DNA of 64,000 bases from Aquimarina sp. BL5 (GCF_003443675.1 NZ_CP031963.1:1263501-1327500), one strand, 5' to 3'. Positions 33,231-42,090 are shown, counted from the stretch's first letter. Numbers and translations are program-made. Notes: generated by a model from the letters alone, not told the origin.

Positions 33231-34920
33231 GGGTAACCGTTGCACAAGTACTTAACTTTTGATGGGGTTGACATTAAAAATACTATTTTAAACCTCTTTT
33301 ATTTTGAAAATGCTTGTTGAAATTTCAAAAATTTGAGTGCTTAAAATGAAGGCTAGTGTTTGTATTAAGACCAATTTTTCAAAAAAAAGAGGAGCAAGTG
33401 CTTTTGCTTCACTTTTTACTCGTTTTTCTGTGAATTTTAGATATTTCTTTAAATTATAAGCCATTGCCGATAGATGCATCACTTTGTTAGCCTGCTTTAT
33501 GCCAATAGTGTTGATCTTGCGCAGTCCCATAAACTGGGTGAGGGTTCCAAAAACAGGCTCTACAGTACTTTGCCGTTTGGCTTTCATTACTTTGCCTTTG
33601 GGAGTGGCTAGTCGAGCATTGTTACGCTCATATTCCTCCCGATAGTAGGTTACACTAAATTTCTTTTCTTTAGCTGTTTTTCCCAAACAGCTAAGTGATA
33701 GTGGACAGTCTCTACATATTTTACTGGAAATACGGTATTCTTTCTTTAAGGTTTGGGTACGGTAGTCTTTGAACACTTTCTTGAAAGGTACTATTGCTCT
33801 GTTGGGACAGATATAATGATCTTCACTTTTTATATATTCAAAGCCATCTGGACCACCTTTGTAAGTGCCATGTGGTGGTATGTAACCTTTGATCTCTTTA
33901 TTTTCTAAATAAGCGTACACCTCTCCGCTACTATATCCTGTATCTGCCAGTACGTTTTCTAATTGAAATCCTGACTTCCACAACCGCCGTTGAACACGAT
34001 CTACAATGTCCTCCATATATTGACTATCCTTACCATCTGCATGATAAGCTTTGATGTCAGTAATCACATGATTTGCCGTGTCTACACTAAGTTGGCTGCT
34101 ATAATTGAGTTTTCGAGCCTTGCCTGGCTTCACACTTATTCTAGCATCTGGATCGGTTGGACTGTAGTGTGTCTTGTTGCTTGTATAACGGCTACCCTTG
34201 TTATTTGCACCTGGGCGCCTGTCTTGATTCTTGCTCCAGTTCTTGTTCCTGGACTCAATACTTTTTAGTTCTTGTTTTGTGGCAGTAATACTTTGCTGCT
34301 CTTCACTGGCTTTGTTTTCCTTGGCTTTGCGAAAAACCTCTTGATCCCGATGGCTAATATGGCGTACAGCAGCTAAGTGTGCTTCTAAATCTTGACAAGG
34401 AACTTTTAACTCCAGACTATCCATACTGGCATTTGCTTTTACAGGTGCAGAATCTATCGCTTGGGTGCGCCCTTTTACCATACCCTTGCCGATGCACATC
34501 TCCAAAATGTGGATGAATACTTGTTCAAAAATTTCTTCAGGGAACAACTGGCGTGTCCTACTGATAGTCGAATGCCAAGGTAGTGTCTCATCAATGTCAT
34601 AGCCCACAAAATAGAGGATATCCAAGCGCATACTACAGTGCTCGATAAGCTTTCTATCGCTTATAATATTTTCTAGATAACCAACTAAACAAAGCTTGAA
34701 AAACACTACAGGATCAATACTACGTTGACCACTTCTACCGTAATAGGTACTGGTTTTTTTATATAAAAAGTCTAAATGCAAAACACTCTTTAAACGATAA
34801 TAAAAATTGGTCTCCGCTACACGATCACTTAAACGGAAATCACTAAACAACTTCTCTTGATATATCTTTTTTCCTTGCATATCATGAAATTAATCCTTTT
34901 TACTAACTTGTGCAACAGGC
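33231..34920 (-). mobile_element. IS1182-type insertion sequence, copy 3
   Basis: 1690 bp, same ends as copy 1. ACAA at 33227-33230 and 34921-34924. The next base differs: G on the left, T on the right. Confidence 0.85.
33288..34880 (-). CDS. IS1182-family transposase, copy 3
   Basis: 530 residues, identical in translation to copies 1 and 2, intact. Confidence 0.95.
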   Translation of the reverse strand: MQGKKIYQEKLFSDFRLSDRVAETNFYYRLKSVLHLDFLYKKTSTYYGRSGQRSIDPVVFFKLCLVGYLENIISDRKLIEHCSMRLDILYFVGYDIDETLPWHSTISRTRQLFPEEIFEQVFIHILEMCIGKGMVKGRTQAIDSAPVKANASMDSLELKVPCQDLEAHLAAVRHISHRDQEVFRKAKENKASEEQQSITATKQELKSIESRNKNWSKNQDRRPGANNKGSRYTSNKTHYSPTDPDARISVKPGKARKLNYSSQLSVDTANHVITDIKAYHADGKDSQYMEDIVDRVQRRLWKSGFQLENVLADTGYSSGEVYAYLENKEIKGYIPPHGTYKGGPDGFEYIKSEDHYICPNRAIVPFKKVFKDYRTQTLKKEYRISSKICRDCPLSLSCLGKTAKEKKFSVTYYREEYERNNARLATPKGKVMKAKRQSTVEPVFGTLTQFMGLRKINTIGIKQANKVMHLSAMAYNLKKYLKFTEKRVKSEAKALAPLFFEKLVLIQTLAFILSTQIFEISTSIFKIKEV

Positions 34921-35080
34921 ACAATGGTCATAGTTAATATGGGTTTTTGGTACCTAACTGAAAATGTCGAGATTTATACGAAGTCTACCAAATCTTTTTG
35001 ATTTAGCTAAGTGCTTAATATATAATTAATTAATTTTAATTCCTATACTAACCATAGCCAAGGAGCTATGTATAATTAAA
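34921..35080 (+). other. displaced right part of attC 27
   Basis: Inner boxes GGTCATAGTTAATATGGG (34926 on) and CCTATACTAACCATAGCC (35041-35058) pair over 18 bases. The final box is degenerate (GAGCTATG near 35065, where GTTGTGC is expected). It lies before its gene instead of after it. Confidence 0.6.
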
Positions 35081-35091
35081 AACAGACGATA

Positions 35092-36072
35092 ATGAAAACA
35101 CCTTTTAAGGTATTATTTTTACTCTTCTTGATTTTTTTTAGTACGAAATCTTTTTCTCAGAAAATGGATGAATATTACGAATCGGTAAAAAATGATAGCC
35201 TGAGAGTTGGAATAGGAGAAAATGACTTTTTACCTTTCATTCAAAAAGGGTATACTCTAATGCTTCCTGAAAATAAGGAAATAAAAGGTGTGCTCATTTT
35301 CCTCGAAGATTCGAAGTATGACAAAAAGAACAACAGCTCAAAGCAGATGTATACTCAAGCATCGGAAAAAGACTTTGCAGTATTATCAGTTTCAACCGAA
35401 ATTCCTCTTGACTTTTACTTTTCTAAATCATCCATGATTTCTACACATAAGCTAATTAAAGAAGTATTTTATAAATTTAATTTACCAAATAATAATATTT
35501 TCTTTTTAGGAGCAAGTTTAGTTGGACATAGAGCGATGCGCTATATCAAATTTATGAAAGAGAACGACTTAAAATTTCAACTTAAAATTAAAGGTATCGT
35601 AGCTTGCAATTTCACGATGGACTTTATAAGAAAATGGTATCAACATAAACGTGACATAAGAATTAACCGAATTGACCTTTGGGAACCAAAATTCATAAAC
35701 TATCTATTGGAAACGAACTTGGGAGGAACACCAATAACCAATCCAGAAAATTATCACAACTTTTCATCGTATAGTTACTCTAATGAAAAGAATGAAAATG
35801 TAAAGCTATACAAAGACTATGGAGTTCGGGCGTATATAGAACCTGCTATAGAATATAAACTAAAAAAACAATTAAGAACCTTATACGAGAATAATTCGAC
35901 AGACATAGTAGGCTTTCTAGCTGAATTGAGAATAAAAGGAAATAAAAACACCGAATTGATTGTATTACAACCTGGGGACAATCCATCACAAGAAAGGAAT
36001 ACTCAATCAACTTGGAACTCGATAAATAAAGATGAACTTATGGATTGGATTCAAAAGCAGACAGAAAAATAG
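35092..36072 (+). CDS. exported alpha/beta-hydrolase-like protein, cassette 27
   Basis: 326 residues. Signal peptide ends in TKSFSQ. The middle has FFLGASLVGHRAMRYIKF, a nucleophile-elbow-like GxSxxG (Ser in GASLVG) following a strand, as in alpha/beta hydrolases of the esterase/peptidase kind. Earlier strands read GVLIFLEDSKYD and FAVLSVSTE. A catalytic Asp and His are not obvious, so activity is uncertain. It lies alone between two direct IS copies, with its attC halves on the wrong sides. Confidence 0.75.
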   Translation: MKTPFKVLFLLFLIFFSTKSFSQKMDEYYESVKNDSLRVGIGENDFLPFIQKGYTLMLPENKEIKGVLIFLEDSKYDKKNNSSKQMYTQASEKDFAVLSVSTEIPLDFYFSKSSMISTHKLIKEVFYKFNLPNNNIFFLGASLVGHRAMRYIKFMKENDLKFQLKIKGIVACNFTMDFIRKWYQHKRDIRINRIDLWEPKFINYLLETNLGGTPITNPENYHNFSSYSYSNEKNENVKLYKDYGVRAYIEPAIEYKLKKQLRTLYENNSTDIVGFLAELRIKGNKNTELIVLQPGDNPSQERNTQSTWNSINKDELMDWIQKQTEK

Positions 36073-36085
36073 CTACGCACAACAA
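36071..36085 (+). other. left part of attC 27
   Basis: ACGCACAAC (36075-36083) is the first box. Cut two bases later by IS copy 4. Confidence 0.65.
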
Positions 36086-37775
36086 TGGTAACCGTTGCAC
36101 AAGTACTTAACTTTTGATGGGGTTGACATTAAAAATACTATTTTAAACCTCTTTTATTTTGAAAATGCTTGTTGAAATTTCAAAAATTTGAGTGCTTAAA
36201 ATGAAGGCTAGTGTTTGTATTAAGACCAATTTTTCAAAAAAAAGAGGAGCAAGTGCTTTTGCTTCACTTTTTACTCGTTTTTCTGTGAATTTTAGATATT
36301 TCTTTAAATTATAAGCCATTGCCGATAGATGCATCACTTTGTTAGCCTGCTTTATGCCAATAGTGTTGATCTTGCGCAGTCCCATAAACTGGGTGAGGGT
36401 TCCAAAAACAGGCTCTACAGTACTTTGCCGTTTGGCTTTCATTACTTTGCCTTTGGGAGTGGCTAGTCGAGCATTGTTACGCTCATATTCCTCCCGATAG
36501 TAGGTTACACTAAATTTCTTTTCTTTAGCTGTTTTTCCCAAACAGCTAAGTGATAGTGGACAGTCTCTACATATTTTACTGGAAATACGGTATTCTTTCT
36601 TTAAGGTTTGGGTACGGTAGTCTTTGAACACTTTCTTGAAAGGTACTATTGCTCTGTTGGGACAGATATAATGATCTTCACTTTGTATATACTCAAAGTC
36701 ATCTGGACCTCCTTTGTAGGTACCATGGGGAGGTATATAACCTTTGATTCCTTTACTTTCTAAATAAGCATACACCTCTCCGCTACTATAGCCAGTATCT
36801 GCCAGTACATTTTCTAATTGAAACCCTGACTTCCACAACCGCCGTTGAACACGATCTACAATGTCCTTCATATATTGATTATCCTTACCATCTGCATGAT
36901 AAGCTTTAATATCGGTAATCACATGAGTTGCTGTATCTACACTAAGTTGGCTGCTATAATTGAGTTTTCGAGCCTTGCCGGGCTTCACACTTATTCTGGC
37001 ATCTGGATCGGTTGGACTATAGTGGGTCTTGTTACTTGTATAACGGCTACCCTTGTTATTTGACCCTGGGCGCCTGTCTTGATCCTTGCTCCAGTTCTTG
37101 TTTCTAGCTACAATACTGTTAAGTTGGTTTTTGTTGGCTGTGATCGTTTTCTGTTCTCTATTGGATTTATCTACTTTAGCTTTTCGAAAAACTTCTTTAT
37201 CTCTATGGCTTATATGGCGTACAGCAGCTAAATGAGCTTCTAATTCTTGAGAAGGAACTTTTAACTCCAGACTATCCATACTGGCATTTGCTTTTACAGG
37301 TGCAGAATCTATCGCTTGGGTGCTCCCTTTTACCATACCCTTGCCGATGCACATCTCCAAAATGTGGATGAATACTTGTTCAAAAATTTCTTCAGGGAAC
37401 AACTGGCGTGTCCTACTGATAGTCGAATGCCAAGGTAGTGTCTCATCAATGTCATAGCCCACAAAATAGAGGATATCCAAGCGCATACTACAGTGCTCGA
37501 TAAGCTTTCTATCGCTTATAATATTTTCTAGATAACCAACTAAACAAAGCTTGAAAAACACTACAGGATCAATACTACGTTGACCACTTCTACCGTAATA
37601 GGTACTGGTTTTTTTATATAAAAAGTCTAAATGCAAAACACTCTTTAAACGATAATAAAAATTGGTCTCCGCTACACGATCACTTAAACGGAAATCACTA
37701 AACAACTTCTCTTGATATATCTTTTTTCCTTGCATATCATGAAATTAATCCTTTTTACTAACTTGTGCAACAGGC
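36086..37775 (-). mobile_element. IS1182-type insertion sequence, copy 4 (mosaic)
   Basis: 1690 bp with the same ends. ACAA at 36082-36085 and 37776-37779. An internal block, 36685-37324, differs from copies 1-3 at many positions, while the rest is identical by eye. Confidence 0.85.
36143..37735 (-). CDS. IS1182-family transposase, copy 4 (mosaic)
   Basis: 530 residues, intact. It differs from the other copies only between about residues 137 and 350, for example SQELEAHL for CQDLEAHL and VDKSNREQKTITANKNQ for ENKASEEQQSITATKQE. The N-terminal domain and the last 180 residues are identical. Catalytic regions are kept. Confidence 0.93.
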   Translation of the reverse strand: MQGKKIYQEKLFSDFRLSDRVAETNFYYRLKSVLHLDFLYKKTSTYYGRSGQRSIDPVVFFKLCLVGYLENIISDRKLIEHCSMRLDILYFVGYDIDETLPWHSTISRTRQLFPEEIFEQVFIHILEMCIGKGMVKGSTQAIDSAPVKANASMDSLELKVPSQELEAHLAAVRHISHRDKEVFRKAKVDKSNREQKTITANKNQLNSIVARNKNWSKDQDRRPGSNNKGSRYTSNKTHYSPTDPDARISVKPGKARKLNYSSQLSVDTATHVITDIKAYHADGKDNQYMKDIVDRVQRRLWKSGFQLENVLADTGYSSGEVYAYLESKGIKGYIPPHGTYKGGPDDFEYIQSEDHYICPNRAIVPFKKVFKDYRTQTLKKEYRISSKICRDCPLSLSCLGKTAKEKKFSVTYYREEYERNNARLATPKGKVMKAKRQSTVEPVFGTLTQFMGLRKINTIGIKQANKVMHLSAMAYNLKKYLKFTEKRVKSEAKALAPLFFEKLVLIQTLAFILSTQIFEISTSIFKIKEV

Positions 37776-38245
37776 ACAAGGGCTATAGGTAATTGCTTGT
37801 TCTCGCATACTTATGAAAATTGCTGGTGCCAGTTCGCTTCATTCGTATCTCGGGGATTTTCAGTTTTGTGTGTAATTGTAAAGCTGAACGCCAAACTTCT
37901 CAATTACTTGAATACCAAAATACTAACAAAAAAAAACCTAAATCAATTGCACAAAACACCACCCAAATTTCACCATCAAAACTATATGAGAGCACTAAAT
38001 TTAGGATTTAATAAAATAAAGAATATCCCTAGAAGCATCTAGGATTATCTATGTTGACGAAGTCTGTAGCTTCTATTTGTATATTAATCTTAATCCTCTC
38101 TTTATTCTTTCTGGTTACATCTTAAATTTGCTATATTTCAAACTTAAGATCTGTATAGTGCATATACTCCCTTCGGGAAGCAAATGCAACATAAGATACT
38201 TTATACATAAACTTAAGAGAATAAAACTGTAGATTAAAATTCTGA
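37776..38245. other. gene-free decayed end of the compact array
   Basis: It begins with ACAAGGGCTATAGGTAATTGC, resembling the inner box of the attC family hit by the IS, but I see no partner box. Short frames (37797-38042, 37820-38011) look random. At 38151-38212 the sequence GCATATACTCCCTTCGGGAAGCAAATGC resembles attC 6 and the site at 43687, with a lost final box. Confidence 0.5.
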
Positions 38246-39073
38246 ATGGAAACAATAATTAACTCTTTTAAAAATCATATTAATTTTTCTAATTTTTGGA
38301 TTAGAAATGGCGCTATAGTTATAATACTTTCCATTTTGGTTAATCACCTTTTTGAGCCAAAATATTTTCCGTTTCATAGAGATTATAAATTCCCTTTGTT
38401 TCCTATTGTTGTTTCAATTATTGCAGGAAGTGTAATACTTATTATTGCTCGCTTTAATTTCAACTATTTTAGAAACAAATACTTTACTAAAAAGATTAAC
38501 TCACAAATACTAGTACGGTTTCTATTTTCAACTTTAGGTTATATTACGATATTATATCTCTTTTTATATTTTGGTTTAAATGGTTTGATTAACGGGACTG
38601 AATCATACAGTGTTTATAATTTACTAACAGGACTTTCAATCTCCTTACTGATAAGCGCTATCGGAATTGCTCTTTTATTTTCAACTGATATATATAAACT
38701 TCACAAACTTATCTCCATAAAAGGGACACTTAAAGTTAGACAAGGCGGTGCAATAACCTTGGTTAAGTATCCAGAAATTGCCTTTATATATAGTGAAAAT
38801 AAAATCGTATATATTGTAAAAACTGATGGAACTAGAGTTATTACAGATTTCACCTTAAATGAAGTTGAAAGTAAAATTAACGAACAAATTTTTTATAGAG
38901 CAAATAGGCAAATAATTCTTCATGCGCGTTCTATCGAACAAGTAAAATCAATAGAAAATGGAAAACTATCCGTACTACTTAAACCAACAATTTCTGACGA
39001 AAAAAGCTTTCAGATAAACATTAGTAGATATAAAAGACCTGCATTTATGAATTGGTTTGAAAGCAAACTGTAA
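38246..39073 (+). CDS. membrane-bound LytTR transcriptional regulator
   Basis: 275 residues. Four membrane segments in the first 150 residues (for example NGAIVIILSILVNHLF and FPIVVSIIAGSVILIIA) are followed by a LytTR DNA-binding domain (about 175-260) with IAFIYSENKIVYIVKTDGTRV, LNEVESKI and FYRANRQIILHARSIEQV. Proteins of this layout bind direct repeats and usually control a neighbour. The CAAX-type protease gene 116 bases downstream, preceded by a tandem 10-bp repeat, is the likely target. Confidence 0.88.
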   Translation: METIINSFKNHINFSNFWIRNGAIVIILSILVNHLFEPKYFPFHRDYKFPLFPIVVSIIAGSVILIIARFNFNYFRNKYFTKKINSQILVRFLFSTLGYITILYLFLYFGLNGLINGTESYSVYNLLTGLSISLLISAIGIALLFSTDIYKLHKLISIKGTLKVRQGGAITLVKYPEIAFIYSENKIVYIVKTDGTRVITDFTLNEVESKINEQIFYRANRQIILHARSIEQVKSIENGKLSVLLKPTISDEKSFQINISRYKRPAFMNWFESKL

Positions 39074-39120
39074 ATTGGCCTGGTTATTCAGCTATTTTTT
39101 TAATACCATTCAGTAAAAAT

Positions 39121-39140
39121 CCCTGATTTTCCCTGATTTT
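39121..39140 (+). promoter_or_regulatory. tandem 10-bp repeat, possible LytTR site
   Basis: CCCTGATTTT occurs twice in direct tandem (39121-39130, 39131-39140), 49 bases before the protease ATG. LytTR proteins bind direct repeats of about this size, and a LytTR gene is next door. The link is inferred. Confidence 0.45.
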
Positions 39141-39188
39141 TATGGCTTTGCTATTGTTACTTCGTTTAAAATTTAAAACGATATAACA

Positions 39189-39839
39189 ATGAACAAAACT
39201 TTTTTAAGAACAAAACTGACTCCTGTAATCGCTATTATTCTTTGCTGTATTCTATACGTATCAGGATATTTTCAAATGATTATAGCCGCTTCAATATTAA
39301 TAGTAGCAAGTGCTATAGAGTATAAAAAAGATGCATTTAGATCTTTAGGCTTTCAACGCAAAAGAATAAATGTAAAAAATCTATTAATCATAGCACCACT
39401 AGTAGGTATTTTCACTTTTCTGTTTTATTCCTATATATTGGTTCCAGGTGTTACTTCTCTTACGGGGCAACCTTTAGACTATTCGGTGTTCGAGCCATTT
39501 GAAGGAAATCTGCCTGCCATATTAAACCTATTTGTTTATATATTGGCATCCGCAGCATTTGGCGAAGAAATTGTGTTTAGAGGATACCTAATGAGGCAGT
39601 TTACTAAGTTTTTTGGCTCCAGTAAAATAAGTATTGTAATTAATATTTTACTATTTGGGTTTATTTTTGGGCTGTCTCATGCATATCAAGGTATAAGTGG
39701 TCAAATAATAACAGGTATTCTTGGTATGTTCTTAGCCCTCGTTTTTCATATAAAAAAAGATGATTTGTGGTTTAATATCGCTGTACACGGTTTTATTGAC
39801 ACTATTGCTTTGGTATATCTATATTATGGTTGGATTTAA
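39189..39839 (+). CDS. CPBP (CAAX-type) intramembrane metalloprotease
   Basis: 216 residues with about six membrane segments. The CPBP/ABI motifs are present: EEIVFRGYLMRQF (motif 1, EExxxR), GLSHAYQG (motif 2, FxxxH type) and NIAVHGFIDT (motif 3, His). These supply the catalytic Glu and the metal-binding His residues. Bacterial members are often linked to bacteriocin self-immunity or regulatory proteolysis. The LytTR gene upstream fits peptide-related regulation. Confidence 0.9.
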   Translation: MNKTFLRTKLTPVIAIILCCILYVSGYFQMIIAASILIVASAIEYKKDAFRSLGFQRKRINVKNLLIIAPLVGIFTFLFYSYILVPGVTSLTGQPLDYSVFEPFEGNLPAILNLFVYILASAAFGEEIVFRGYLMRQFTKFFGSSKISIVINILLFGFIFGLSHAYQGISGQIITGILGMFLALVFHIKKDDLWFNIAVHGFIDTIALVYLYYGWI

Positions 39840-39864
39840 TAGCTTAAAATGTACAGAATCTATA

Positions 39865-40000
39865 CATACAATGTATAAGAAACGTGGGTAGTTTGTACTT
39901 GCCGAAAAGTCTGAAAACACTTATATTTAGCTAAGTAGTAAACCGAAACGACAGTGCTTATCTCCTGCCCTATTTTCTTATACGAGACGAAACGTTAACT
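39865..40000 (+). other. degenerate attC relic
   Basis: GTATAAGAAA (39873-39882) pairs exactly with TTTCTTATAC (39974-39983), and GTTAACT at 39994-40000 follows AAAC as in intact sites. The first box (CATACAAT) no longer fits RYYYAAC well. Confidence 0.65.
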
Positions 40001-40112
40001 GACATGTAAAAACCACCAATACCTGCAGACAAACAAATAGAAATATGTATAATTTTTCATACTTCAAAGAAAAAGACAAGCAAACAATTTTGGATTTTAT
40101 AGAAGAAAATTC

Positions 40113-40256
40113 CATTCTAAAGCAGCAGTCCAAATCGCCTTACAATGGCTAATTCAAAGGGGAGTCGTTGCAATTCCAAAATATGTAAGTCTAAAAAGAA
40201 TAGTTGAAAATTTAAAAGTTTATGATTTTTAACTAATTGATAATCAAATGAAAATA
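40113..40256 (+). pseudogene. aldo/keto reductase, C-terminal remnant
   Basis: In one frame it reads [39 protein letters not shown], a stop, then LIDNQMK. This is the well-known C-terminal NADPH-binding end of aldo/keto reductases (IPKSV..R..EN). The upstream part is frameshifted and full of stops, and the N-terminal barrel is missing. It lies between two attC relics, so it is a dead cassette gene. Confidence 0.8.
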
Positions 40257-40342
40257 GAAGGTTAGCTGAAGACTTATTACATATGGAATAAGATAAAACA
40301 AAGTATGACAATGCCTATAATTCATTGTTACTTTTTTGGTGC

Positions 40343-40448
40343 AGTAAATTACTTATAAAAAGTAAAACTTAGTAACCAATGTGCAAGAAAAATCAATAAA
40401 ACAATGTAACATTTTGCACTTTTATGACTCATATAGTAAACGTTAGAG
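40343..40448 (+). other. degenerate attC relic, right part
   Basis: It matches the 3' half of the cassette-12 family (TTAGTAACCAATGTGCAAG, TAACATTTTGCAC) and ends in AAACGTTAGAG with box GTTAGAG at 40442-40448. The 5' half is not recognisable. Confidence 0.65.
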
Positions 40449-40451
40449 AAA

Positions 40452-40922
40452 ATGGAAAAACGAAAAAAAATCTCTGTAGGAATAGCATTTAAAAAATATT
40501 TCTTGTCTTGGTTCACTATTCTTGTTTTATTTATAATTACTAAGCTTGTTACTATCAATTCACTATTCCTACTTTATGCAGTTTGGGCTTTGGCTATACT
40601 ATTTTCTATTTTGTGTATTTCCTTAAAAAAGGTAGAATTCACTTCGGACATTGTATACTTTGGTGGCAAAGCTTTTAACTATAGCCTAATTAAGGATTTA
40701 AAAATATTTGAATTCAATAAAGACACCTTCTATCTTTTTATTACAGAATCGGATAATGTTTTTAGTAAGTATCATTTTACACAGTTAGGTTTTGGTAAAA
40801 AAATAGGATATCTAGGAATATTAAGAATGTTATATTCAAAAACTTTAGATAAAAAAATACCGCTCGCTGAGTTTCTCGAATTACTAGAAGAAAAGTCAGA
40901 AATTAAAAAGAAGTTGAATTAA
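40452..40922 (+). CDS. small membrane protein, degenerate cassette
   Basis: 156 residues. Two membrane segments (about 17-33 and 38-56) are followed by a soluble domain with KVEFTSDIVYFGGKAFNYSLIKDLKIFEF, which looks like a PH-type beta domain of membrane proteins of unknown role. It starts 10 bases after a GTTAGAG box and ends 8 bases before GCTAAC, so it is still framed as a cassette. Confidence 0.75.
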   Translation: MEKRKKISVGIAFKKYFLSWFTILVLFIITKLVTINSLFLLYAVWALAILFSILCISLKKVEFTSDIVYFGGKAFNYSLIKDLKIFEFNKDTFYLFITESDNVFSKYHFTQLGFGKKIGYLGILRMLYSKTLDKKIPLAEFLELLEEKSEIKKKLN

Positions 40923-40929
40923 AACTTTT

Positions 40930-41047
40930 GCTAACCCAAAATATCGAATTATAACTGATTAGTTATTCATCAATTGATTGTATTTTTAATAAGACGAAAA
41001 AAAACCAACATTTTGCCTTGTCATAATATATATTTTAAATGTTACTA
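40930..41047 (+). other. degenerate attC relic
   Basis: GCTAAC (40930-40935) and GTTACTA (41041-41047) with inner AATATCGAATTATAAC and ATAATATATATT, in the style of the cassette-12 family. Pairing is imperfect. Confidence 0.6.
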
Positions 41048-41143
41048 TACATATCTAAGATGTCCAAAACTGAATGTACTAGAATTATAAAAGAGTTAGT
41101 AGATGTTACAATTTGAAATTAAAACGAAACACGAAATGATCTT

Positions 41144-41374
41144 ATGATACTTTTACACGGAGGTTCATTATGGATATACTTACTGTTCTTTTTTTTAATG
41201 ATGGTTATACCAACCATCATTATTTTTATAGTTCTAAAAAAGTTTATTTTTAAAAAGTATATTAAAAAGCAAAAATATAAATCAACAAGAGTAATTTCTT
41301 ACATATTTATATTTCTGTTATCAATAGTATTAATATTACTAGTAAATTACTCATTTCACAGCGTTTGGCAATAA
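41144..41374 (+). CDS. small two-helix membrane protein
   Basis: 76 residues with two membrane segments (about 10-30 and 50-68) joined by a very basic loop (KKFIFKKYIKKQKYKSTR). No family recognised. It could be a small inner-membrane protein or, less likely, a membrane toxin. It sits between two attC relics. Confidence 0.6.
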   Translation: MILLHGGSLWIYLLFFFLMMVIPTIIIFIVLKKFIFKKYIKKQKYKSTRVISYIFIFLLSIVLILLVNYSFHSVWQ

Positions 41375-41379
41375 TCTAG

Positions 41380-41530
41380 AAGAAAACCGTAAAGCTGTTA
41401 TGACTATTAAAAAGGTAATTTACAAGTCGCCAAATATAAAATTTGGAGTTTATGAGAAAAAAATAATCGCAACATATAGATTATCACCTTCTACCCTACA
41501 TTTATTAAACTAGATCTTATAAGTTAATCA
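41380..41530 (+). other. attC-like relic of the cassette-8 family
   Basis: AAGTCGCCAAATATAAAATTTGG (from 41425) resembles the internal loop of attC 8 and attC 22 (GTCCGCCAAA..TTTAATTTGG). The outer boxes are lost. Confidence 0.45.
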
Positions 41531-41545
41531 GAAACCTAATATAAA

Positions 41546-42082
41546 ATGCGCAGTAAATTCCCAATCCTAGAATCCGAAAGAGTAATCTTAAGACAATTTA
41601 CTGAATCAGATTTAGAAAACGTTTTTAGAGGACTTTCTCATCCTGATATTATAAAATATTATGGCATTAGTTTCGATACTTTGGAAGCTACAAAAGAACA
41701 AATGGTTTGGTTTTCTGATCTTGAAAAAAATGAAAATGGAATTTGGTGGGCTGTTTGTTCTAAAGATGATGGAAAATTTCTTGGAGCGGGTGGATTAAAT
41801 GATCTAAATAAAGAAAACAAAAAGGCGGAAATTGGTTTTTGGTTGTTGCCGGAAAATTGGGGAAAAGGACTTATGACCGAAACAATACCGCTTATCTTAC
41901 AACATGCGTTTGAGACTATTGGACTACATAGAATTGAAGGTTTTGTCGAAACGGAAAACTTGAACTGTAAAAAAGCTCTTGCAAAATTACAATTCAATTT
42001 AGAAGGTACTATGCAAGACTGTGAAATTAAGAATGGAGCGTTTATTAGTATAGATATTTACTCGAAAATAGCTAATAAATAA
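41546..42082 (+). CDS. GNAT-family N-acetyltransferase (RimJ/RimL type)
   Basis: 178 residues. It begins with the strand ESERVILRQFTESDLENVFR typical of the RimJ/RimL group. The acetyl-CoA-binding motif region is AEIGFWLLPENWGKGLMTETIPLIL, followed by RIEGFVETENLNCKKALAKLQF and LEGTMQDCEI. The substrate is unknown, and relatives acetylate ribosomal proteins or antibiotics. It is followed by a decayed attC of the cassette-12 family, so it is an old cassette gene. Confidence 0.92.
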   Translation: MRSKFPILESERVILRQFTESDLENVFRGLSHPDIIKYYGISFDTLEATKEQMVWFSDLEKNENGIWWAVCSKDDGKFLGAGGLNDLNKENKKAEIGFWLLPENWGKGLMTETIPLILQHAFETIGLHRIEGFVETENLNCKKALAKLQFNLEGTMQDCEIKNGAFISIDIYSKIANK

Positions 42083-42090
42083 AAAAACAA

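Noticed and set aside
3357..37775. CRISPR array reading of the regular repeats
   Set aside because: Units are of variable length, carry genes, and the repeats are inverted-box sites of several families. No cas genes.
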